NCBI GenBank assembly: GCA_004794655.1
Contig: SMMW01000024.1
Location: forward strand, 2,247,501-2,311,500
Length of the DNA: 64,000 nt
From: Marisa cornuarietis
Taxonomy: Eukaryota > Mollusca > Gastropoda > Architaenioglossa > Ampullariidae
Direction of reading: 5' to 3'
Part shown: positions 1 to 11,554 of the stretch, one piece after another
How the letters are laid out: each line of letters starts with the position of its first letter
Numbering within the stretch: the first letter of the stretch is position 1
The notes under the pieces: generated by a model
What the model was told of the DNA's origin: nothing
Databases searched by the model: none
Seen by the model: only the letters and a program-made list of their open reading frames with translations
Made by a program: the position numbers and the translations under genes

Positions 1-3000
1 AAATGTAACTGGAAAATGAATTTGGGTGGAATAATCTTTTCTGGATACTATTTTCTGTATATTTTACGTTTAAAAGTATTGAAATCGTTGTTTGAATATT
101 AATATTAATTTATCTAAATGTTATTTGCTGCTTAAGTAGCATATAATATGAGAAAGATGATCGCCAAAAAGAATACAGTTGTCCGATAATTTTTTTTCTC
201 CTTAACCATGTCAAAATCAAGGGAACGAATTCTGAATGACACGTACACGAAAGTGTGTTGTTTTGTCCCTTGACATGCATTCTCGTCATTTTATTCGCTC
301 TCTAACGGGATCTAGTTCACGCTATAGTTAATTGTATACACCATATCCTTTTTTAAAACTATTTTGTAAATCAGATATCTTACTTCTTTGAAGTCGCGAT
401 CGAAAAAATTTATATCGGTCTGGAAGCCTTTGTTAATATGTTTTGATTGATAAAACATTCTCAACTCTGATGACATTAACAAGTAAATTGTTTAAGCAGT
501 AATCAGTTAAAAGCCACTTGTACATTGTGAACCAATAATCTGTCTTCTTAACTCTGCTTGCAAACTCCCCTTTTACCTAAATTTCTGATGGTGCAAGGAG
601 ACAAATCTAACTCTTATGTGAACCGAAATGTTTTAATACCATTTTACTGTAAAATACAAAATAGAAAATCGCGTGGTACAGTTTCAGAAATATACCTCGT
701 AACTTAGATGAAGGTAGATTGAATGAAGTTCGCATAAGCTTATAATGTTTTCATCACCATTTTGATAAATATAAATTGTATTTTTGATGTCTTGGTTAGT
801 ATTTGTTATCAGTCAGAACCATGTAGCACAACGTAATAAATACAAATATATTAATAAATGATTTTTAACACCAGCCTCTACTAGAATATTTCTCGTTTTC
901 CATTTTATTAAACAGTGAAAATGCTTTGAGTCTTATTTAATAGGAAGTATTGTATGATTTAAATGTCTGTTTACGTAAAGCGCATTTATTTACTAATTAG
1001 TATGCTCTATAAGTAACCATAATTTCTTATTATGTCTGTCATTTGCTGAATTATTGTCTTTTAAAAGCGTGCGTTAGAACAGAATATTTGCTTGCTGATA
1101 GTGTGTGACAAAAATCCGGTCCACTATGAAGTACTAGCCAGTTTCCCTCTGTAAAACTTTTTATTTATTTATTTATTAATTTATTGCAATACAAGAACGA
1201 CCGTGAGGAGTAAAGCTGACTTGTATCGAAGTAAATGCACCATATCAGTCTTTTTAATTAAAGACAAACTAATCATTTACAGCGGTAAAAACCTTCTTGC
1301 CGCTTTATGATTTTAATTCAGTTAATATGCCTTGCAATAGCATAACCAAATTATCTTACTCTAATAAATATAATGAAGCAGCATCAGTCAGCAGCGTTTG
1401 TGAGCATTGCAAGTGTTAACACGATACCGAAGTGAACCTGTGGGTCTGGCGTATGTCAGAAGCCAAACTTTAGCGGGACAGCAATGGGGGGGGGGGAGGT
1501 AGCAGGCTATGGCTTTGAATAAGATTAACACGAGTCTTTATATAAAGTTTATAACCACCTAGTTACTATTTTACCTTTTTGTATGCTTCTTGTGTTTACA
1601 TCAGTCGTCAGCTATACTTTTCCTTTTATTATGTAGAAGCAATCTGATCGCCTTTAAAGCGAAATCTTTATTTACACTGTTAGTATCAAATATGTTTTTG
1701 CTTTTTTAGGTCGTGAGTATATTGAATAATATTTTTGTATAAAATTGTATGATCGTGTTTGTTAAAATAAATTTAGATATTTAACGCCGCCCTTTAATTT
1801 CTTACCATGGAAGATTAAGATCATTACTAACTGTTGACAATGCAGAACTTATCTTTGGCTTATGTTTGACTCGCTTTTTTACTTAAGACATGGTCAGTCC
1901 ATTTTGCAGTAAATTAACACCAAAATGTTTTAATTACATCGGCCACATCTTCTGAGCTTAGTATGTAGGATTCCGCTCAAGCAGACTATGTGACATCAGT
2001 CTTGTCGTTGCCATTCTACAGTTGATAAAAGTTAAACCATATAACGAGGCTAGAAACTCACATCTTCTATACAGCCTTAATCTTGTCTGTGTTTGCTGGT
2101 TTGTCCTTCCATTCACACACTGCTAAATTGTCATTTCAACACTATTTCCATCCATGAGAAATCAGTTACAGCAATTAATTTAATGTGTCTTGATCAATTA
2201 ATGTAATATCAAGCGGGCTGCTCGTCAATTAAATTACTTTTTTTAGTATGAAAATCGCACAATAAATGTAGAAAAATTTAGTAAAAATATTCTTCTACGC
2301 TGATCAACAATTTCGAAAAAAAAATTACTTTTACACACGGTGAAAATACAGATGCAGGTCCGGTTTTGTTTCGAGCCTCCCCGACTTGCCCTTTGGGACA
2401 AATAAAGTCTTATCAATGTATATTTGTTTATGAAGACTTAGTTAAAAGACTGTCTACAATTTGTCACTGTAAATTTTTTTATTTGACAATAGCCACAATC
2501 TCAGTACACTGGCGTTCACTGTAATTTTTCACTGTCTCTTTTTATTGCATCTTACGTGAAAACGTTGTACAGAACAGAAAATGTACATTTATTTAGAAAT
2601 TATATATTTTTTGCTTTCTTCCACAGACTCTGTCTCCTGCTTGTGACAGTGCCCGTGTGTCATATAATGTGACAGGGCATGCTAGCATTTGAGAGAAAAA
2701 AAATCATCATCATCGTCGTCGTCGTCGTCCACGTTATTGTGTTCGTAGAATCCATTTCCTTTAGATCCTACTTATCGTCACCCGTTGCGTATTTCTCATA
2801 TGATTACACCACATCAATACACCACATCGATCAAACATCACCAGTCTCGAAGTTTTACGCACATTTGTTCGCTGACGAAACATTTTTACCTGTTGATTAA
2901 AAAAGCGTTTTCTTCTTGATTTCTGTAAACTGACCCCTCGTCGTTTTAATTTTTCCTTGCAAGTGCCTTCCTACCTGACCAACCTCTTTTACTTGCCTAC

Positions 3001-3373
3001 CTCTTGTAGGTCTCTTTCTTCGTTTCTGTACATGATTTCTATGTAAGCTGCCTACCTCCCAATATCATCACCTTTTCTTTGAAGATGATATAAGAAATTT
3101 CGCTTGTAGGAACCCGGTATAAGCATGTAGACTAGAAGAGTATTGCAGCAATAGTGTTTAAACTGTTTGGAAAAAGATTAGACTCCATGAATAAGCATTT
3201 CTTGGTAATAAGAAAAAAAGTGCAATATAATAAACTTTTGGAGTGTAAAGAAGTATTTATGTAACATTTAATATTATGAATTATTTCTGTATCTAAACCA
3301 AGTTAATGTTTACTTGTTACATTTATATGTGAGGAGTCGTTAATTAGCTGCGTAATAATAATACTTTGATTAG
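1..3373. other. AT-rich intergenic DNA, no gene recognised
   Basis: No convincing coding region is visible in either strand. The stretch is AT-rich, with short simple repeats: a TTTA-type tract near 1153-1183, a G run near 1485-1496, and a short ATC/GTC trinucleotide tract at 2703-2729. A 73-codon open frame at 2679-2900 starts in that tract and resembles no family I know, so it is not called. Confidence 0.6.
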
Positions 3374-5160
3374 TTAGATCCGATGCCCACACGCCTTCTG
3401 CTCGAGTGCCTCGATACTCTACTTCCTGCCATCACAAATATTGTAAATGTCAGCCTGTCGTCAGGTGTTTTCCCATCTCTGTTCAAGAATGCGGTGGTGA
3501 GGCCACTTCTAAAGAAATCCACGCTTGACGTCAATGTCCTGAACAACTACCGTCCAGTTTCCAACTTGTCTTTTCTCTCTAAGATCATAGAGAAAATAGT
3601 TCTGACACAGCTCTGGGCCTACTTACAAGAGCACCATCTTATCCCACAAGCTCAGTCGGCGTATAGACCTTTCCACAGCACCGAGACCACTCTTATTAAA
3701 GTAACAACAGACATATTATCTGCTCTTGACAGTGGTGATGTCTCTCCATTAACCCTACTGGACCTGTCTGCTGCATTTGACACTATAGACCACTCTCTGC
3801 TTCTTCACAGACTCCACACCCTCTACGGGATTTCTGGACCTGTCCTCTCATGGTTCAACTCCTATCTTACTGATAGGACCCAGACTGTGTTAGTTGATGG
3901 TCAGACATCTCGCCCTGCTTCACTTTTCTGTGGTGTTCCCCAAGGCTCAGTACTTGGCCCAGTTCTGTTCATCCTGTATACTAAGCCCCTTTCATCATGC
4001 ATCCAGTCTCAATAGGTTTCTCATCAATCCTATGCTGATGACACGCAGCTTTACTGTTCCACTCCGCCGGCTGAGTCTCACTCTGCTATTAGCTCTATAG
4101 AAGCTTGTATCAGCGATGTCAAGGGCTGGATGGTAAAAACAAGCTTAAACTAAATGACGATAAAACGGAAGCCCTCTTAATTGTGCCATAGAAAAAGACA
4201 TCAACCTTCACTCGTCAGTCTGCCCAATCACATCAAGGTGGGCGACAGCAACATCACCTTCACGTCATCTGTTAGGAATCTGGGATTTATTGTCACTGAT
4301 GACATGACACTCGATAGACATGTAGCATCTGTCTGTCGGTCTGCCTATTATGAGCTCCGTAAGATCAGTGTTATCCGTCACTTTCTCTCTACACGCGCTA
4401 CCAACACCCTTGTCTGTGCGTTTGTTCTTTCTCGACTTGACTACTGCAACTCCTTGCTGGCAGGCTGCCCTGACTACCTCATTCAGAGACTCCAGAGAGT
4501 ACAGAACTCCGCTGCACGTCTGGTGCTTAGAGCAAGGAAACGGGACCATGTCACTCCTCTCCTTCGTTTTCTACACTGGCTACCCATCCGTTCTCGCATT
4601 CAGTACAAACTGTCTGTGCTGTGTTTTACTTTCTTTGTTGGCTCCTGTCCTGACTATTTCTCTGAACTTCTCATCCCTTACTCTCCGTCCAGACAACTAC
4701 GCTCTTCATCTGACGACCGTATTCTAACTGTTCCTGTCACCAGAACAACAACATGGTCACAGGACTTTTGGCTACTGTGCTGCAAAACAATGGAACTCTC
4801 TTCCTTTCCATATCCGCCACCTTCCTACAACTGAATCTTTCAAATCTGCACTGAAAACGCACCTCTTCCTTGAGCATTACTCCTAACACAGTCCACACAC
4901 AATGCTCGTCCTTCTTAACCCCGCCCCCCTTCCCTCTTGCTGCTTTACCCATCTTTCTCGCCGAATCACTATATTTTTCTGTTCCTGTTACTTGATGCCT
5001 TTTGTTTTCTGTTTCGTCAGTACTGTCGTTTTCTTTCGTCCCCTTTGTTCTGTGTCTACTTAGTCCACGTCTCTTCCTCGTTTTAAGCGCTAAGAGCATG
5101 CTCTCTATGAGTGTGAATATGCGCTATAAAAATCTTCACTATTATTATTATTATTATTAG
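3374..5160 (+). mobile_element. 5'-truncated non-LTR retrotransposon (CR1/L2-like LINE) with decayed reverse transcriptase
   Basis: This is the 3' part of a LINE ORF2 encoding a reverse transcriptase that would copy its own RNA at the insertion site. The first frame (3383-4015) carries the fingers and palm, with motifs [20 protein letters not shown] and [13 protein letters not shown]. The catalytic YADD box lies at 4031-4042, just after an in-frame TAG at 4013-4015. Later frameshifts near 4130-4137, 4180-4200 and 4750-4770 split the thumb and C-terminal part, which otherwise reads to a stop at 4884-4886. A roughly 275-bp 3' UTR ends in an ATT microsatellite at 5140-5159, as expected for this LINE group. 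Endonuclease and ORF1 are absent, so the copy is truncated and inactive. The CR1/L2 assignment is from motif style and tail type; another Jockey-supergroup clade is possible. Confidence 0.9.
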
Positions 5161-6600
5161 ATAAGACATTATCTTTCCCGAGCGAAGGTAAGAAGGAAAT
5201 GTTTATCTGGCGATGATGGTAGTGAAAAACTTTATTCAATTGAATACATGGATATTCGGTGTTTATTTTTGCAAGTTTTATCCAGCTGTCAGCAGTGCTG
5301 TTCAGATATCGTGAACAGAAGGCAAAGCCCCATATTGTTTCTAGTACTTTCTAGGTGAGGCTGCGATTTAACGATTTTGTTTCTTATTTTTGCGTGTTTA
5401 TCGTTGCAACGGTTAAGATTGGCAGCAGTCTCTTCGCTTATTTCTGTGGATTAAAGCCTTTAAATAATTTCAAGCCTCACATTTTATAGTCTTTGTAGGC
5501 TTTACAGTCCAAAAAATATAACCTTAATACATGAAGACGAAAAGTTACTTTCTCAGATGGTACCTTGAATATTTAACTCGTTAATCGTTGTTTATAATTA
5601 ACCTCGGTTGTAAAATTGTATGTTGAAACTTAGACATTTATATAGACACAAATTTATAAATATAAAAATAAATATATACTTATCAACCATTGATATGTAT
5701 TCGAGATGTTCTTTCTCCTAAAATTCTCACTATTCAATGATATTTCTTATTATTATGACAAGCATTACATGTTGCGAGTTTCTTTCGCAAATAATAAAAC
5801 TTTTCAATTACTGAAATGTGTTTTTTTTTCAAAAATGAATTTTATTTTCTTACTGAAAAAAAGGAACATGTTTTGTGCGTGTGCACGAGCAGGAATGTGT
5901 ATGTGAATGTAAGCATACTAATAGTGAAAAAATAAAGAAAAAAGTTTAGTTTAATACCTTAACCTGCAATAACTGGGAAGAATCGTGACAAATGCACAGG
6001 ATGTCAAGTTTATTTAAAGTAAATGTTGAGACAGGAATCAATTCTCGATTAATACATTGAATCAACTCCGCTATGTTCAGCAGCCAGTTTGTCATCTGTC
6101 CATCTTAGCGTCGGTTCCTTCAAGGATGCTGTAAATAATGGTTTTAGCAAATGCTATTTTGTGTGTGTGTGTGTGTGTGTTTGCGCGGGCGAGTGGTTGT
6201 GTATATGTTATAGAGAGTATATTTACATATCTGTGTGTATTTGTTAGAATATATATATATATATATGTGTGTGTGTTTTGAGGTAGAAAGAAAGCCTGTT
6301 AGTTTTGTCGGGAGGTGGAGGGTGGATCGTGGGTGTACACTTAATAATATATATTATGAGGAAGAAAATTATTAAGAAATGAAAAGGCATTAATAGAAAA
6401 ATAAAAATATTTTAATAGAAAATATTAAAGGAGATTCCAAAGAAAATTTATTTTGCTTGTAAAAGTGCATCTGCGTGAGTGGATAGCTTCATAAATGCAT
6501 AGATCCTTGTGTAGATGCGTGTGCAAAGTAAATGACGATACTTTGAAATACATAACTAAAGACCTGCGAAAGTTTTTTTGAATGAATAATAAAAACAGGA
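5161..6600. other. AT-rich intergenic DNA with microsatellites
   Basis: No gene is recognised. There is a GT tract at about 6160-6182 and a TA/TG tract at about 6248-6276. The short open frames here have no recognisable motifs. Confidence 0.5.
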
Positions 6601-6639
6601 AAGTAAAAATAAAGTAAAATATATATATTTAATTGGAAA

Positions 6640-7340
6640 CAGTAAGTAACTTTGAAGAAAATATTTATGTGTGCGCGTGCTCATGTGTGCAAGCGTTAAA
6701 AATGGAAAAATACAGCGTGTGAGTGTGCGTGTGTGTTGATGCGTGTGATCGCTGGAGAGTCCGTGAGTCAAAATACCAGAGTAGAATGATCGACGTTTTT
6801 TCTGTTAAAACTTCGACCCCTAGGCAGTTTTTTTTAATCAGATTGTTTAGTCGTTGCACCACTCCTTTACCAGCTGGTCCGCCCCTCAGGAATCTTTTAC
6901 GCAGTCCAGATCAATAATATTAACTTTATTTAAAAACTGTATGTAGTGTATTAAACCCTCGATCTTTAGTCCTGGCAGTCCTTACAGAAAGACATCTTTC
7001 GCAAAGTCATGATAACTGAAGAAACAAGATCAGCTGCTAATAGTTACATCTTTTTTGTAGTCTTTCTCATTAAGTGATATGACATTCGATGGCACTTCAT
7101 TATATTAAATTATATGTACAGGATATTTTTAGGAACCAAATCAACATCCATATATGTTGTACTGAGATAAAAGTCGCATTTTGCCGATTGCAAAAGTTAT
7201 TACACGATGCAAACGAGTAACAGCCAATAAGTAAATCTTTCAGAACTAATTACATCGTAAAAAACATTGTTACAAACTCTAAGTCTTGAGTAAGGACTCG
7301 TGCTTAATGAATTTTGGAGAACGTGTAAATAATTGTCTCA
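6640..7340 (+). promoter_or_regulatory. Conserved 5' flank of the first receptor copy
   Basis: This flank aligns by eye with about 19390-20090 upstream of the intact receptor. Matching blocks include the segment around the tract tttagtcg(t/c)tgcaccactc (6845 and 19598) and the text around ccctcgatct (6956 and 19727). A shared GAGATAAAAG block at about 7164-7173 (19952-19961 in the other copy) is a weak TATA-like candidate. Only the homology is seen directly; promoter function is inferred. Confidence 0.5.
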
Positions 7341-8290
7341 ATGAGCTACAACAATACAACAGTGTCTGTAGCAGTCACCGCTTCATTGAATAACTTTACA
7401 TCCAACTCCTCTGTTCTTCGTGACATCTGCATTGTGACATCATCGTCTTATGGAGCCGGAGACCCGATCAGTCCAGAAATTGAGTTTCTCATCTCAAAGT
7501 TAAAATCCGCTGTGATCATACCCCTGTTGTTACTCTTTGGCGGTCCCACTAATCTGTTAAACATGATTGTCTTCTTCAAGCAGGGCTTGGGAGACCGAGT
7601 CAACCTCTGTCTGTTCAGCCTCGCTATTGTTGATTTTACTAGCACATCTTTCTATTTCCTCATCTTCGTTGAGCACATCTTTATGTTTGACTCACCTGAA
7701 ACGTATGGAGAAGTTTTCACTTTTTTGATGAACAACAAGATCTTGCTGTTCTACAGCATGGGTTACGGTACGATGCTTTTGTCAGTTATAATTGCCCTAG
7801 AGCGATGCATCTGTGTGTTGTTGCCTCTTCGTGCAAAACTTTTACTTAAGACAAAAGCTATGGCAGCCATTATTATCACGACTGTGCCAGCTGTTAGTTT
7901 CTTAAGGCTCGCAGTTTTGGCAAAATATGTTGTGCTATGTATCTTCGACAAGAGAAGACAAATGGCCGTGACTAAGATGCTTGTTCTCTTTTCCTTATGT
8001 TTCTAACGTTTGGTTTGCCGAGGATCTTGGTGAGAACCTACCCTTTGTTTAACCCTGAATTTAGCACTAAAGGCCAGTATCGTTATTTTTTTCTTTCGTC
8101 TGTCACTTTTGCGGAAATAGGCTTATACATAAGTTCGTCCTTCAGCTTCATTATCTACTATTTTGCATCTTCCAAATACAGAGAAACCTGCAGCCATTTG
8201 TTTAAAACTCAACGCTGTCTTGAGGACCGTAGAAAGAAAAGTGACTTGCCAGAAAAGAAATGCAAAATATTATTTAAAGAGCAATCATGA
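7341..8290 (+). pseudogene. Class A GPCR pseudogene, subfamily A (204-bp deletion plus frameshift)
   Basis: This is a broken member of the receptor family. The ATG at 7341 matches the conserved start of the intact gene at 20091. The N-terminus, TM1 (with the GGPTN and FFKQG motifs), TM2 with its SLAxxD motif, TM3 ending in ERC, and TM4 are all present. At 7961/7962 the sequence jumps from KRRQ straight to MAVTKM, losing 68 codons present in the paralogue. That removes the end of extracellular loop 2, TM5 and intracellular loop 3. A 1-nt loss near 7990-7998 then shifts the frame in TM6 and stops the first frame at 8004-8006. TM6, TM7 and the tail continue in the next frame from 7997 to 8290. 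Loss of TM5 alone should abolish a seven-helix fold, so this is very probably non-functional. Confidence 0.93.
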
Positions 8291-8835
8291 ACATAAATAC
8301 TTTCTCACGTTCTTTGAAATAACTTTGATAAACTTAAATATGATTATCTTGTTATTAATGAAAATTAAGTCTTCTGGAAAGCTTCTCAACGTCGACTTGA
8401 AGAACTTGGCTATGATGGACATCTTGCAAGCGTGGCTAAATAAATGTCATTATGTTCTTTATCCATTTAGCTTTTTCCCTTTTTACTTCTATACAATAAC
8501 CTCACTTGATTTGTATTGCTTTGTTATTTAGGAGCCTGTGCCAAGTAATTTCAGCCAGTCTTAGTCACTATCCGCCGGAAAACTATTTTTCTACGAACTC
8601 ACATTATTGATTACTTAGTCTTAAATTTTGTTGAGAACTTTTAGTCCATGCTGACTGTAGAATGAGTGTTCCTGTGCTTTCGGAAGCTGCAGTGAGAATG
8701 ACCAGAAAAGGATTAATGGTAGTTAGTATGAATTTGGTTTTGTAGGAACAAAAAGAAAAATGAAGCTAGCTGACATGATGATCACAAGAAACGCTGAGAG
8801 AATGAAATAGCAGATGCGATACGAATGGTTACTGC

Positions 8836-9035
8836 TTCGGGAAAAAGGTCTCTGCATGGGGTCAGTCTTCAGCTTCTTCGTTTACTACTTTGCATCTACC
8901 AGATAAAGAGAGTGATGCAGCCATCTGATGTTTGTAAATTTCTGTTTGAAATTTCATAGTGACTACAGACTCAACACAAACAAAACACAAATAATGTCAG
9001 TGTCAAGAAAAGTTGCTCATATAAACATTAAGTAA
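8836..9035 (+). pseudogene. 3' remnant of a further receptor copy (TM7 and tail)
   Basis: About 200 bp align with the 3' end and 3' flank of the intact receptor at 21056-21260. Shared words include ggtctctgcatggggtca, ctttgcatctaccagata and aacacaaataatgt. In the receptor frame the TM7-end codons are recognisable, but a TAA replaces the tyrosine of the R-Y-R-E motif and indels follow. No upstream receptor sequence is evident before about 8836. It is a separate decayed tandem copy, because the pseudogene at 7341-8290 already has its own TM7. Confidence 0.75.
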
Positions 9036-10803
9036 TTCTGATGGCCTGCCAGTAGCACTCGTGGCTAGGGACTAACAATCTCTTCCTGTCTCTTCACCAC
9101 CGTCACACACAAGTACAACATGTATTGCAGCTCAGACATTTTTTCTGATAGTAGCCTTGCACCATTGCTTGTCAGCCGAGCCCTAAAATAAATGTGGAAC
9201 CAGCAGTTTATTTCGCAGTGAGCAGAATTCACGTTGTAAGCATGGTGGACGTTCGTATGGTAAAACTAGCCTGTCTTAAAACAGTCTTAACGCATCTCTC
9301 ATTTCCTATTAGAGGATAAACAATCCAATAATACAAATGTAGCTTTGCAGTGCTAGGAACAAACTTTATCGAAGTGTCAAAAAGCAAAGTCGCAACGAAC
9401 ACTTGGCCGCCACAAGGCTCACTTCTAATGTCGTGGAGAAGCAAAACAAAAACAAACAAAAACATTTCTCTTTACCTTTTGGTTTTGTCTAATTTCCGAT
9501 ACTTGTACAGTTCTGGGTAAGAATATTTTTCAAATGGCTATTAAATTTTTTCTTTCGTAAAAAATTGAATACTGCAAGGAGAGTAGGTTTTATCCAGTTA
9601 TTCTTTTGTTACACCTAGGTTGTTACTACGGGTTATTTTTTATCTTGATCATCTTTTCTTTTGTTGCCAGTCCGGCGCAGGATGTAGGCAAGAGTGTTTT
9701 GTCTCCATTTTCTTGTTTCCTGTTGATGATTACCATTGAAAAGGAGTAACCATGAACTTTTCATCCCTCCGTTCGGCCCGCTGGCCCCTTCCCCTTCCTA
9801 GGTGGCCTGAATTTCACTATCGGTTTTTATGTCAGGCAGGGGCAAAGGGGGACACACGCACACACACAACAACCTAAGAACACACGTACAATATGGCTAC
9901 ATCAGTTGCATTGGACTGGACGGTTCGTGGCCAAAGCAACAGGACGTGGTCACGTGACAGGCATTTCGTGGGGTTAAAGGTTCTGGATGACTCAGTGGGT
10001 GAAAAGCTATAAGCAGTTGGAGTTGGGGGTTGGCACAATAAGACTATTCTTACGGGAAGAATTTTGAGAGAGACAAATTATTGCAACTGCGATATCCAGT
10101 CTGTGCTGGACGGGATTTTGCAAAGTAACACAATGAGTGTACAAATATTTTTATAATTTACACTCTGCCTTACGGTTGCGAAACGTGGACTGTAATTATA
10201 AATACATGAAGAAATCAGAAAGAAGAAACATGAAAAGAGTGCTTTAGGAGGTTGTTTTGAATTTCACAAGCGTAGCTCAAGACAAATGAGTCTGTGCAAG
10301 ATTGGTGCTCAGTTTGCTGCAGCTGTATAAAGTTCAACAGTCTTGCGAACCTTGCCAGCTGTTGCTATGTCCATGAAAAGGAACTTTTTTTTTACTTGGA
10401 GTCCGCTACACCCACTGCAAATCGATCTAAACAAAAACCATATTTTATTCAGATATTTAATTAGATGCCGAGAAAGTATGATGGTAGTGGTGTGTGTTTT
10501 GGAACGAGTGGGGGAGGGCTGCTGCTACATTTGCAAGTAAAAACTCCTAATTAAGTGTTGTGTTATCGAAGTTAAACGCCAAGTCAATAAATACGTAGTT
10601 CTCTGTGTGCGGACTTAACAAGCATCGAGCAGACAAAAATAAGCCAACCACGTGACTCATAAGTCTTGGTTGTCTTGTAGTATTATTATTATAAATTATT
10701 ATTAATTTTGTTTAAAGGTTCATGCCTCGCTACTTACAATGACTAAGGCGCATATTTACTGTATTTCTATGTAGGTGGTTTAATGTTAGATTTAGGTGTG
10801 ATG

Positions 10804-10857
<54 letters not shown>

Positions 10858-11116
10858 ATGCTTATTTTATTAATTTCTTTCTCGTGTCTTTGCCAATTTT
10901 TGAAGCTAAAGATCTTGTGTATATTATGTTGCCAACCTCTAATATTCAAACTTACTAAATATTCTTTTCTCATTTCTTAATTTATTCATCACTTACTGGT
11001 GCCAGTTAATGGACAGTCATACAGTTCCGCCTGGTATCTCTTGTCGGAAGCCAGGGGACGGAAGGAACAAACACAGCAGCTGACAAGTCTCTACAAGTCA
11101 GTCTTCAGCGATGTTC
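9036..11116. other. Intergenic DNA, no gene recognised
   Basis: No coding region is supported. The stretch includes a locally GC-richer patch at about 9660-9870 followed by a CA-rich tract, and the TG microsatellite listed separately. Confidence 0.5.
10807..10855. repeat. (TG)n microsatellite
   Basis: An uninterrupted TG tract of about 49 nt. It produces spurious Cys-Val and Thr-His open frames on the two strands. Confidence 0.98.
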
Positions 11117-11414
11117 AGCACACACACCGTTAACAGTGTACTACGTCACACTAGTGCACCATTCAAAACATTGGCAGCCGTGAACACTAAACAGAGAGAG
11201 AGAGAGTGACAGTTGGGATTATTCGGACGTTAAAGTCTGCTTTTCAAGTGCTGAAGTCGCAGTTTTTCAGAACCACGAGAAATGTAGACTTTCAACGTTC
11301 CAAAACCCGAACTGTCGCTCATTCTCTCTCTCTCTCTGATTGGTGTGATCGGCTGCAAATGTTGTGAATGGTGCACTAGTGTGACGTAGTACACTGTTAG
11401 CGGCGTTTGTTGAT
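11117..11414. mobile_element. Foldback/MITE-like element with long inverted repeat
   Basis: Two arms of roughly 95-105 nt (about 11121-11216 and 11306-11412) are imperfect inverted copies. They contain a perfect 35-nt core: 11131-11165 is the reverse complement of 11365-11399. Each arm also ends in a GA/TC tract. The roughly 90-nt spacer has no coding potential. The structure fits a non-autonomous DNA transposon. Target-site duplications are not clear and no superfamily is assigned. Confidence 0.75.
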
Positions 11415-11458
11415 CGTAAGTGCGAATCGTAGCGGATAATTAATTAATGGAAGGGTTT

Positions 11459-11554
11459 TGGGGGCTAACATTTACAGGTTAGGTTTATATCGCATATATC
11501 TACCGATATATCCAAACTTCGAAAACCATTCAGGTTGGTCTTTAAAGTGTCGTG
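11459..11554 (+). repeat. Dispersed repeat, copy 1
   Basis: About 95 bp match 57389-57480 by eye, including ttaggtttatat and the block accattcaggttggtct. The paired copy is far away in the same orientation. Type unknown. Confidence 0.6.

Noticed and set aside
2679..2900. 73-codon frame with repeated Ile and Val
   Set aside because: It begins in an ATC/GTC trinucleotide tract and has no recognisable domain.
7955..7970. Reading the 204-bp gap as removal of an intron (a spliced retrocopy)
   Set aside because: The corresponding segment in the intact paralogue is coding (TM5) and lacks GT..AG ends.
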